Shown here one piece after another: positions 1 through 5,112 of a stretch of DNA of 5,112 nucleotides. A program made the translations under genes and the position numbers. The stretch's first letter is position 1; each line of letters begins with the position of its first letter. Origin of the DNA: Oscillospiraceae bacterium (GTDB lineage: Bacteria; Bacillota_A; Clostridia; Oscillospirales; Acutalibacteraceae). Below the pieces are notes generated by a model. That model did not search any database. It was not told the DNA's origin and saw only the letters and a list, made by a program, of their open reading frames with translations. The stretch is from positions 1 to 5,112 of the forward strand of contig DOWI01000235.1 in the NCBI GenBank assembly GCA_003519645.1, in the 5' to 3' direction.

Positions 1-8
1 ATAATGTA

Positions 9-1286
9 TCATGCCTGTATGATGGCTGCCAGGAGCAGAAGCGGCAGGTTATCGGTATAAATTGTGTCAAATTGCGTGATGGGCAGCGGATTTGTTCCCA
101 GGCCTACCTCCACGGTATAGCCGGGACGGCGATATTCCTGTATAAACCAATCCTTATATCCCGCATAGGATGCGATACCCGCTGCTACATCCAGCGCATA
201 ACCGCTGACATTGGCGAGTGCTCTGCCGATGGAGAGCGCTTCGGGAGGGGCAAGGTTCTGCAAGTTCCAGTAAATTACCTCACCCTGACTATGATAAGCC
301 AGAACGAGGCTGAAATTATGACTTCTTGTAAAAGCTACCATAGCCTGCACCTCAGGTTCTGATTCGGGCGCAGGACCGGAATAGCGTGTCGGACCGGGTC
401 CGGTTATTCCCGCGGCTGCCTCTGCCGCTTTGGATTCCGCCCATCCCGCATTATAATTATGGTTGAGGTCAACGCCGCGGTTGTTGGCCTGCCACACGGT
501 GGAAAAGTCGGTGCTTCCGTTATTCCATTGAATCAGCTGATTATAATTCGGGTTATCGGGCTGCAGGCCGTTGAGAACCAGATCTACGCCGTCGGGATTC
601 ACCATCGGGACAATGTAGATGCTGCTGGCGTTCCAGATTTCAGCGGGATTATACCCTGCGAGCGATTCGCTCTGGGCGTATGCTTCCGAGAAATCCTCGA
701 TGAATTTCATGAGGACAGGCGTAGTGATCCATTCCAAAGCATGATGTGCCCCGTTATAAAACACCTGATTTGGCCCGGTTCCCAGCCGTATATAGTATAG
801 GTTTCTGCCAAGGGAGCTTTGTCCCGCCGAACCCACCTCAAGAAAGGGGTATCGTGCCTTCAACCCTTCGATATCCCTTTCCATTATATCATAGGTATAG
901 TCGATATTGGTATCAACAACAGGAAAGCCATATGGTACGACAATCTGCTGTCCAATGCTCAGATTGTTTGCCGTGAGTCCCGGATTTGCGGCAAGGATCA
1001 GAGCGGTTGTGGTGCCGTAAATGCCGGCGATTCTGTATAGGGTATCACCGCTTCTTATTGTGTAGATGTCATATCCCCGGAGATAGCGTTCCAATGCCCG
1101 ATATGTATTTGGTCCGACGACTCCATCCGGCGTCAACCCGAAATTTTGCTGAAAGGCGATAACAGCCTGCTGTGTCTGTGGCCCGAAAATGCCGTCCAGT
1201 GCACCACGATAAAGCCCTAACTTTTGAAGTGTTGCCTGAATTTCCATAACGTCGGTGCCGGACATGCCAAGTCGCAATGTTCTCAA
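9..1286 (-). CDS. PG_binding_1-LysM-M14 zinc peptidase, probable gamma-D-glutamyl-L-diamino acid endopeptidase
   Basis: Probable peptidoglycan-stem-peptide hydrolase of 425 residues. Residues about 3-68 form a PG_binding_1 domain (LRLGMSGTDV, DGIFGPQT and PDGVVGPNT repeats). Residues about 72-118 form one LysM domain (YTIRSGDTLYRIA, then IGQQIVVP). Residues about 128-425 are an M14 metallopeptidase: zinc ligands H182 and E185 in HALEWI, third ligand H332 in LAYHSQGE, substrate-binding motif RGVDLNHN at 270-277, and catalytic E393 in YTVEVG. The order wall-binding modules then M14, and the EVGLGTNPLP ending, resemble the Bacillus/Clostridium endopeptidase I (M14C) group, which cuts the gamma-D-Glu-diaminopimelate bond; that specificity is inferred. 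H276 stands where carboxypeptidase A has Arg145, which argues against simple C-terminal carboxypeptidase activity. No signal peptide or membrane helix is visible at the N-terminus, as in some sporulation-associated lytic enzymes. The start is TTG, chosen because AGGAG lies 10 bases upstream and the first wall-binding repeat starts at once. It is divergent from the ABC operon. Confidence 0.9.
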   Translation of the reverse strand: MRTLRLGMSGTDVMEIQATLQKLGLYRGALDGIFGPQTQQAVIAFQQNFGLTPDGVVGPNTYRALERYLRGYDIYTIRSGDTLYRIAGIYGTTTALILAANPGLTANNLSIGQQIVVPYGFPVVDTNIDYTYDIMERDIEGLKARYPFLEVGSAGQSSLGRNLYYIRLGTGPNQVFYNGAHHALEWITTPVLMKFIEDFSEAYAQSESLAGYNPAEIWNASSIYIVPMVNPDGVDLVLNGLQPDNPNYNQLIQWNNGSTDFSTVWQANNRGVDLNHNYNAGWAESKAAEAAAGITGPGPTRYSGPAPESEPEVQAMVAFTRSHNFSLVLAYHSQGEVIYWNLQNLAPPEALSIGRALANVSGYALDVAAGIASYAGYKDWFIQEYRRPGYTVEVGLGTNPLPITQFDTIYTDNLPLLLLAAIIQA

Positions 1287-1296
1287 CCTACATTCA

Positions 1297-1301
1297 CTCC
1301 T
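1297..1301 (-). promoter_or_regulatory. Ribosome binding site fixing the TTG start of the M14 peptidase
   Basis: On the minus strand the sequence reads GGAAGGAGTGA, then ATGTAG, then G, then TTG. The AGGAG core is 10 bases from the TTG start at 1286. The only nearby ATG (1293-1291) is followed at once by a TAG stop and is out of frame with the peptidase, so it cannot be the start. The next in-frame ATG (residue 8) lies inside the first PG_binding repeat and has no Shine-Dalgarno sequence. Confidence 0.75.
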
Positions 1302-1396
1302 TCCAAAATTTGCTCTTCGCCCTCATATTATTCAAGGGCAGGGTTGTCTTGATATTGTTAATTTGATTCTATTAAACTCAAAACCAATAAATATTA

Positions 1397-1425
1397 TTGA
1401 AATACTGAATTATGGGTGATATAAT
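1397..1425 (+). promoter_or_regulatory. Strong sigma-A promoter of the ABC transporter operon
   Basis: TTGAAA at 1397-1402 is a 5-of-6 match to the -35 consensus. It is separated by exactly 17 bases from TATAAT at 1420-1425, a perfect -10 box. An extended -10 TG lies at 1417-1418. Transcription is expected to begin near 1432, giving a 5' leader of about 165 bases before the ATPase start. The match to consensus is good enough to predict substantial constitutive transcription unless an operator or leader structure limits it. Confidence 0.8.
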
Positions 1426-1492
1426 GCCTTCATGTACATTGTATGACCAGAAACCTAGAACTTTTTAGTAAAAATCACGCAATGAATACATA

Positions 1493-1561
1493 ACTTTCAA
1501 AGACTGTTTACAAAAAAACGCGTCCAGTCTTGTAAAATAGTAAAGACTGATTGTTGAAAGT
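1493..1561 (+). repeat. Nested inverted and direct repeats in the ABC operon leader
   Basis: The outer arms ACTTTCAA (1493-1500) and TTGAAAGT (1554-1561) are perfect 8-base complements. Inside them, AAGACTG occurs at 1500-1506 and again at 1543-1549, and its complement CAGTCTT lies between them at 1525-1531. The middle arm can therefore pair with either copy, with an 18-base loop on the left or an 11-base loop on the right. A further 7-base pair, TTTACAA (1507-1513) with TTGTAAA (1530-1536), competes for part of the same bases. The block lies downstream of the predicted transcription start, so it could act as RNA (alternative hairpins) or as DNA (operator half-sites). It ends about 20 bases before the Shine-Dalgarno sequence. 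The stems are short and AT-rich, and none is followed by a T-tract, so it is not a standard intrinsic terminator. No known riboswitch class was recognised. Confidence 0.55.
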
Positions 1562-1580
1562 GATTTTGAATTTATGTTTC

Positions 1581-1586
1581 AGGAGG
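1581..1586 (+). promoter_or_regulatory. Ribosome binding site of the ABC ATPase gene
   Basis: A full AGGAGG lies 12 bases before the ATG at 1599. The spacing is slightly longer than the usual 6-9 bases, but no better start codon is available and the protein begins with the standard ABC opening MIEVKNLSKRYG. Confidence 0.75.
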
Positions 1587-1598
1587 GAAAGCTAGACC

Positions 1599-2570
1599 AT
1601 GATTGAGGTAAAAAACCTATCCAAGCGATATGGCAATCACCAGGCGGTGAAGAATATCAGTTTTACGGTAGAGGAAGGCGAGATTCTCGGATTTCTCGGG
1701 CCCAACGGCGCAGGGAAAACCACTACCATGAACATTCTGACCGGCTATCTGTCTGCCAGCAGCGGTGTTACAAAAATCAATAATTTTGACGTGCTCGAGC
1801 AGCCCAACCAGGCAAAATTGAATATTGGTTATCTGCCTGAGCAGCCACCGCTATATTTGGATATGACCGTAAGAGAATATCTGGATTTTATGTATGATTT
1901 GAAGAAATGCAAACTCCCGAGACAAAAACATATCGCTGAGATATGCAGACTGGTCAAAATTGAAGGTGTATACGGACGGCTGATTAAGAATCTGTCAAAG
2001 GGGTTCCGTCAGCGTGTAGGCTTTGCACAGGCACTGATTGGAAATCCCCCGGTTCTGATTCTGGACGAGCCAACTGTTGGACTTGACCCCAAGCAGATTA
2101 TGGAGATACGCACACTGATAAAAAGTCTCGGCAAGCATCATACGGTGATACTTTCATCTCATATTCTTCAAGAAATTGAGGCGGTTTGCGATAGAATTAT
2201 TATTATCAACAATGGCGTCCTTGTTGCCGATGATACCGCATCCAACCTTTCTCAAAAGTATTCGGGTGACCGTCGTCTGCTTGTGCGTGTTGCAGGCGGT
2301 GAAGATGACATCATGAGTGTGCTCCAGCATATTCCCGGTGTTGAGAAGGTTACGGCCAACGGTGAAAAAGAACCCGGAGTTTTTGAGTTTTCCCTTGAGC
2401 CCCAGGAGGGCTGCGATGTGCGCCGCGAGGTTTCCAGCCGTATCGCTGCCCGCAACTGGACGATTATGGGAATGCGGTCGATGGAAATGACGCTGGAAGA
2501 AGTGTTTATACAGCTGACACGTGAGCAGCTTGGCAGCGCGAAATCAAAGAAAGGAGGGCGTTCAAAATGA
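1599..2570 (+). CDS. ABC transporter ATP-binding protein, GldA-like
   Basis: Cytoplasmic ATPase subunit (323 residues) that would power the ABC-2 permease encoded next. All nucleotide-binding motifs are intact: Walker A GPNGAGKTT at 34-42, signature LSKGFRQRV at 132-140, Walker B VLILDEP at 152-158, D-loop GLDP at 161-164, and switch histidine H188 in LSSHIL. The Q-loop region reads GYLPEQPPLYLDMTVREYL, with Glu81 where many ABC proteins have Gln; the YLPE-PLYLDM-VREYL pattern and the LSKGFRQRVGFAQALI segment are typical of the GldA/gliding-type exporter ATPases. Residues about 225-305 form the extra C-terminal domain of this group, ending in MTLEEVFIQLT, and the last residues are Lys/Arg/Gly-rich. 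The ATG is preceded by AGGAGG and the gene is driven by the promoter at 1397-1425. Its stop overlaps the next start (ATGA), so the two are probably translationally coupled. The substrate cannot be read from the ATPase. Confidence 0.95.
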   Translation: MIEVKNLSKRYGNHQAVKNISFTVEEGEILGFLGPNGAGKTTTMNILTGYLSASSGVTKINNFDVLEQPNQAKLNIGYLPEQPPLYLDMTVREYLDFMYDLKKCKLPRQKHIAEICRLVKIEGVYGRLIKNLSKGFRQRVGFAQALIGNPPVLILDEPTVGLDPKQIMEIRTLIKSLGKHHTVILSSHILQEIEAVCDRIIIINNGVLVADDTASNLSQKYSGDRRLLVRVAGGEDDIMSVLQHIPGVEKVTANGEKEPGVFEFSLEPQEGCDVRREVSSRIAARNWTIMGMRSMEMTLEEVFIQLTREQLGSAKSKKGGRSK

Positions 2571-3274
2571 ATGCTGTTTTTAAACGAGAATTCAAATCTT
2601 TTTTTACCTCTCCTGTAGGATATGTCGTAATTGCCGCAATCACTTTTTTTGCGGGGCTATTCTTTTACATTCTTAACATAGTAGGGTTAAGCCCCGACTT
2701 GTCATATGTTTTCAGTAGCTTATTTCCGTTCATTTTGATTATTCTGCCTCTTATGACCATGCGCCTGTTTAGTGAAGAAAAGCGCCAGAAAACCGACCAA
2801 GCTTTGTTGACCTCGCCCGTAAGTCTAACCGGTATCGTGATGGGCAAATTTCTTGCTGCCATGCTGGTGTTTTCCATTTCCCTGCTTTTGCTTATTGTTT
2901 TTGCGATGATCATTGCGTTTCAGGTTACGCCTGACTGGCTGGTCATTATCGGGAATTATCTTGGGATGTTTTTGTTGGGCGGTCTGGTTATTTCAATCGG
3001 TTTGCTTATTTCCAGCCTGACAGAAAGCCAGCTGATTGCCGCAATCGGCACATTGGGCATTTCATTTATGCTCATTTTGATGGATGGTCTGGCAGCACAA
3101 TTTTCAAACCTGACAATCCTATCTTCGGTAATCAATTTCCTGTCTGTATCACAGCGCTACAGTACGTTTACAAGCGGTATCATCGCTTACGACAATATTA
3201 TATTTTTCCTAAGCATGCAAGCTTTGTTCCTGTTCCTGACCGTTCGGGTGCTTGACCGCAAGAGATGGAGTTGA
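2567..3274 (+). CDS. ABC-2 type transporter permease, GldF-like
   Basis: Integral membrane subunit (235 residues, usual for the family) forming the transport path with the preceding ATPase. It starts with the amphipathic stretch MNAVFKREFKSFFTSPVGYV, common in ABC-2 permeases. About six membrane segments are visible, near residues 17-38, 47-66, 95-119, 127-150, 155-175 and 210-227. Between helices 2 and 3 lies the cytoplasmic motif MRLFSEEKRQKTDQALLTSP followed by VSLTGIVMGKFLA, a strong hallmark of the GldF/NosY-like group that couples to the ATPase. The ATG overlaps the ATPase stop by 4 bases, and AAGGAGG lies 9 bases upstream (2551-2557), inside the end of the ATPase gene. The C-terminus VLDRKRWS is positively charged, fitting a cytoplasmic end. 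One permease gene suggests a homodimer, although a second permease could lie beyond the window. Exporter rather than importer is inferred from the family. Confidence 0.92.
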   Translation: MNAVFKREFKSFFTSPVGYVVIAAITFFAGLFFYILNIVGLSPDLSYVFSSLFPFILIILPLMTMRLFSEEKRQKTDQALLTSPVSLTGIVMGKFLAAMLVFSISLLLLIVFAMIIAFQVTPDWLVIIGNYLGMFLLGGLVISIGLLISSLTESQLIAAIGTLGISFMLILMDGLAAQFSNLTILSSVINFLSVSQRYSTFTSGIIAYDNIIFFLSMQALFLFLTVRVLDRKRWS

Positions 3275-3386
3275 ACACATTTTCGGAAAACTGTTTTGCA
3301 GTTACCAGCGGTTTAACCATACCAAACCTTAAAACGAAGTATTAACAGCATGCTGAAATGACCGGCATTAGGAAAGGAGCATAAGC
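3275..3386 (+). other. Short intergenic gap within the ABC operon
   Basis: These 112 bases separate the permease from the GldG-like gene. A weak AACTG-loop-CAGTT hairpin (near 3288-3303) and a perfect 10-base palindrome CAGCATGCTG (3346-3355) are present. There is no GC-rich stem with a T-tract and no convincing promoter, so readthrough from the permease gene is the simplest reading. The downstream Shine-Dalgarno AAGGAG (3374-3379) is 7 bases before the ATG at 3387. Confidence 0.55.
3374..3379 (+). promoter_or_regulatory. Ribosome binding site of the GldG-like gene
   Basis: AAGGAG sits 7 bases before the ATG at 3387, an ideal spacing. It supports the long form of the protein that includes the acidic tail. 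A start nearer the membrane helix would discard the tail but has no comparable Shine-Dalgarno sequence: the internal ATG at residue 105 lies inside the helix. Confidence 0.8.
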
Positions 3387-5112
3387 ATGAATAAAAATGA
3401 CAAGCCGCAGAGCCAAGAGCTACGCGATGAGATTGATATAGAGACCAAGGCAGCCGATGCAGAAGAAATAAATGAAAGCGAGAATACTGCTGCAACGGGG
3501 GAAACCGAAGCGGTCGCTTCCTCATCGGCTGAAGAGGGCAATGATGAAGTCGACACGGTATCAGATACCGAGCCGACATCCGATGAGATCGAAGAAGACG
3601 GCGATTTGAACAGCGACTCCGAATCAGAAAAGGCAGTCAAAGCAAAAAAGATTCGCCGCGACGCCCGCCGCCTGCGTTACGGCGGAATAGCTACCGCTAT
3701 GACATGTATTGTGGTAGCTGCAGTTGTTCTTTTGAACGTGATTGTAGGAATTTTAAACGACCGTTTTCCGCTGAATTTTGATCTGACATCCGATAAGCTG
3801 TTCACTCTCTCGGATCAGAGCAAGGAGCTTGCGAAAAAAATTAAAGAAGAAACCGATATAATTGTTTTTTCTGAAAAAAATCAATTTTCTGCTCCCAGTA
3901 CGCCTGAAGAAGACCTTAACACCATACTCAAGCAGTTTTATGAGACAACAAAGCAATATGAGAGCCTGTCGGGCGGCAAGATCAAGGTGACCTATGTCGA
4001 TCTGGTCGGCAATCCCGCAAATGCGGCAAAATACAAGCAATACGAGCCTGTCCAGGGAGACATCCTGTTCCGCTGCGGGAATCGCTTTCAGAAAGTAAGT
4101 ATGAACGATTTGCTCACCTATGATGAGGAATCGGCTATGTATTATAATCAATTAACCGGGGTTACATCCGAAGTTGAAGTTGTGTTGTCTTCGAATATTG
4201 CAATGGTTACAAGTGAAGATACCCCGATTATTACGGTACTCACCGGTCATACTGAGGATGAAAACCTTCTTGCTGGTGTGAAATCAGTGCTGGGGAAAAA
4301 CAATTATAAGATAGAGGATTTGGATATTACCGGATCCGCCAAATTCAACCAAGAATCTACTGTCGCACTGATTGCTGCCCCTAAAAAGGATTACAGCGCG
4401 GATGAGATAGAGAAGCTCCGCAAATGGTTGAATAACGATGGTAAGCTCAGCCGCCATCTGGCTGTGTTTATCGACTACAGTGCAGACTGTCCCGAGCTTT
4501 ACAAGTTTTTAAATGTTGAGTACGGCATTGAAGTAACCAATAATCTTATAGTTGAGACAGACGAAAACCGTATATCCGGATATTATTCCAGTAATATATT
4601 CGGCGATGTCAGCAACACCGATTATACCGCCGATCTATCGGGCGAAAAGGCAGCAATCATGCCTACTGCTCGCCAGATTATTACGCATAAGGAAGACACA
4701 GAGAATAATGCCCTTTCCAATGTGGATCTTGTCACCTTTCCGGAGTCAAGCAGATTGGTCAATCTTGCGGATCTAGCCGAAAATGAAGAACCCAAGCAGG
4801 AAAAGGCGGATGAATATCCTGTTGTAGGCATGGCTTACGCCAAGTACTGGCAATATGACAATGATGCCGGTGAGACTATTTATACCAATGTTTTGGTGAA
4901 CGGCTGCTCAGGTGCTTTTTACGCTCAGTCTATGTCCTTTACGATTACACAGAACGAAAAGCTTTTGGTTTCCCTGTTTAATGGGTTTACGGGAAACAAA
5001 AATCCGATCACCATCTCAAGCAAACCCCTCGAGAAAACCAGCCTTGAGTTTACACAAGGTCAGCAGAATATATTCTTCATGATTTTTGTGGCCGTCACTC
5101 CGATTGCACTAC
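3387..5112 (+). CDS. GldG-like ABC transporter auxiliary protein with acidic N-terminal tail (3' end beyond window)
   Basis: Membrane-anchored extracytoplasmic partner of the transporter; 575 codons are visible without a stop, and the gene runs off the window. Residues 1-84 are a low-complexity acidic tail (29 Asp/Glu against 5 Lys/Arg, rich in Ser, Thr and Ala, with no hydrophobic core). Residues 85-97 are strongly basic (KAKKIRRDARRLR). Residues about 98-123 form a membrane helix, so the tail should be cytoplasmic. The outer domain follows with GldG hallmarks: FDLTSDKLFTLSDQSKEL at 131-148, ITVLTGHTEDE at 282-292, and ALIAAPKKDYSADEIEKLRKWL at 327-348. Hydrophobic residues from about 562 (IFFMIFVAVTPIAL) look like the start of the C-terminal second helix, so little is probably missing. 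The ATG has AAGGAG 7 bases upstream. The exact role of GldG proteins is unknown; such cassettes in non-gliding bacteria are often followed by a DUF4340-type gene, which would lie outside this window. Confidence 0.9.
   Translation, partial: MNKNDKPQSQELRDEIDIETKAADAEEINESENTAATGETEAVASSSAEEGNDEVDTVSDTEPTSDEIEEDGDLNSDSESEKAVKAKKIRRDARRLRYGGIATAMTCIVVAAVVLLNVIVGILNDRFPLNFDLTSDKLFTLSDQSKELAKKIKEETDIIVFSEKNQFSAPSTPEEDLNTILKQFYETTKQYESLSGGKIKVTYVDLVGNPANAAKYKQYEPVQGDILFRCGNRFQKVSMNDLLTYDEESAMYYNQLTGVTSEVEVVLSSNIAMVTSEDTPIITVLTGHTEDENLLAGVKSVLGKNNYKIEDLDITGSAKFNQESTVALIAAPKKDYSADEIEKLRKWLNNDGKLSRHLAVFIDYSADCPELYKFLNVEYGIEVTNNLIVETDENRISGYYSSNIFGDVSNTDYTADLSGEKAAIMPTARQIITHKEDTENNALSNVDLVTFPESSRLVNLADLAENEEPKQEKADEYPVVGMAYAKYWQYDNDAGETIYTNVLVNGCSGAFYAQSMSFTITQNEKLLVSLFNGFTGNKNPITISSKPLEKTSLEFTQGQQNIFFMIFVAVTPIAL

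Larger units (their letters stand above)
1287..1598. other. AT-rich divergent intergenic control region
   Basis: This 312-base stretch has no plausible protein gene. It is clearly more AT-rich than the flanking genes and separates two divergent transcription units. It holds the peptidase ribosome binding site, a strong plus-strand sigma-A promoter, a repeat-rich leader, and the ribosome binding site of the ABC ATPase, each listed separately. No convincing sigma-A promoter was seen on the minus strand for the peptidase. A sporulation-type promoter (sigma E, F, G or K) is possible, but no match was good enough to list. Confidence 0.8.

Noticed and set aside
72..800. Plus-strand open frames of 96 and 113 codons (72-362 and 459-800) opposite the peptidase
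   Set aside because: They lie fully antisense to a gene with intact catalytic motifs, have no convincing Shine-Dalgarno sequence, and encode no recognisable domain.
1507..1538. Possible second promoter, TTTACA (1507-1512) and TAAAAT (1533-1538)
   Set aside because: The spacer is 20 bases, too long for a normal sigma-A promoter, and the boxes coincide with the repeat cluster. The promoter at 1397-1425 is far better.
1574..1606. Ten-codon upstream frame (ATG at 1574) overlapping the ATPase start
   Set aside because: It has no Shine-Dalgarno sequence of its own and instead contains that of the ATPase gene. It is probably a chance ATG.
3275..3386. Possible terminator or internal promoter between permease and GldG-like genes
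   Set aside because: The AACTG/CAGTT stem has only 5 pairs with no following T-tract, and no -35/-10 pair with acceptable spacing was found.
3313..4151. Minus-strand open frames opposite the GldG-like gene (3313-3640 and 3753-4151)
   Set aside because: They are shadows of the coding strand. The Ser-rich product at 3368-3640 simply mirrors the Asp/Glu-rich tail codons, and the plus-strand frame carries the GldG motifs.
1..5112. CRISPR array, tRNA or rRNA gene, insertion sequence, known defence system
   Set aside because: No regularly spaced repeats, transposase motifs, tRNA-like cloverleaf or rRNA signature was seen; the window is accounted for by four genes and their control regions.

Overview
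The window looks like a piece of a Firmicutes chromosome, most likely a spore-forming Clostridia member. Moderate GC with an AT-rich intergenic region, strong AGGAGG-type ribosome binding sites, a near-consensus sigma-A promoter, and a cell-wall peptidase joining PG_binding_1, LysM and M14 domains all point that way. The assignment is an inference; no rRNA or marker gene is present.

Layout. On the minus strand, 9-1286 encodes a 425-residue zinc peptidase of the M14 (gamma-D-glutamyl-L-diamino acid endopeptidase-like) group with two N-terminal wall-binding domains and no visible signal peptide. A 312-base AT-rich intergenic region (1287-1598) separates it from a divergent plus-strand operon. 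This region holds a strong sigma-A promoter (TTGAAA, 17-base spacer, extended TGA-TATAAT at 1397-1425). A roughly 165-base 5' leader follows, with a cluster of inverted and direct repeats that could form mutually exclusive hairpins or act as operators.

The operon encodes an ABC exporter of the GldA/GldF/GldG type: the ATPase (1599-2570), an ABC-2 permease (2567-3274, overlapping the ATPase gene by ATGA), and, after a 112-base gap, a GldG-like auxiliary protein (3387 to beyond the window end, 575 codons visible). The third gene has no stop codon inside the window, so it is 3'-truncated by the window edge. Its protein has an unusual 84-residue highly acidic N-terminal tail, a short very basic patch, a membrane anchor, a large extracytoplasmic GldG domain, and the beginning of what looks like a second membrane helix at the edge.

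How they work together: ATPase and permease would form the membrane transporter and the GldG-like protein would be its extracytoplasmic partner. The names come from Bacteroidetes gliding motility, but related cassettes occur in non-gliding bacteria and their substrate is unknown, so no gliding role is claimed. The peptidase is probably a separate transcription unit; a functional link to the transporter is not shown by the sequence. I found no RNA gene, CRISPR array, insertion sequence or attachment site.
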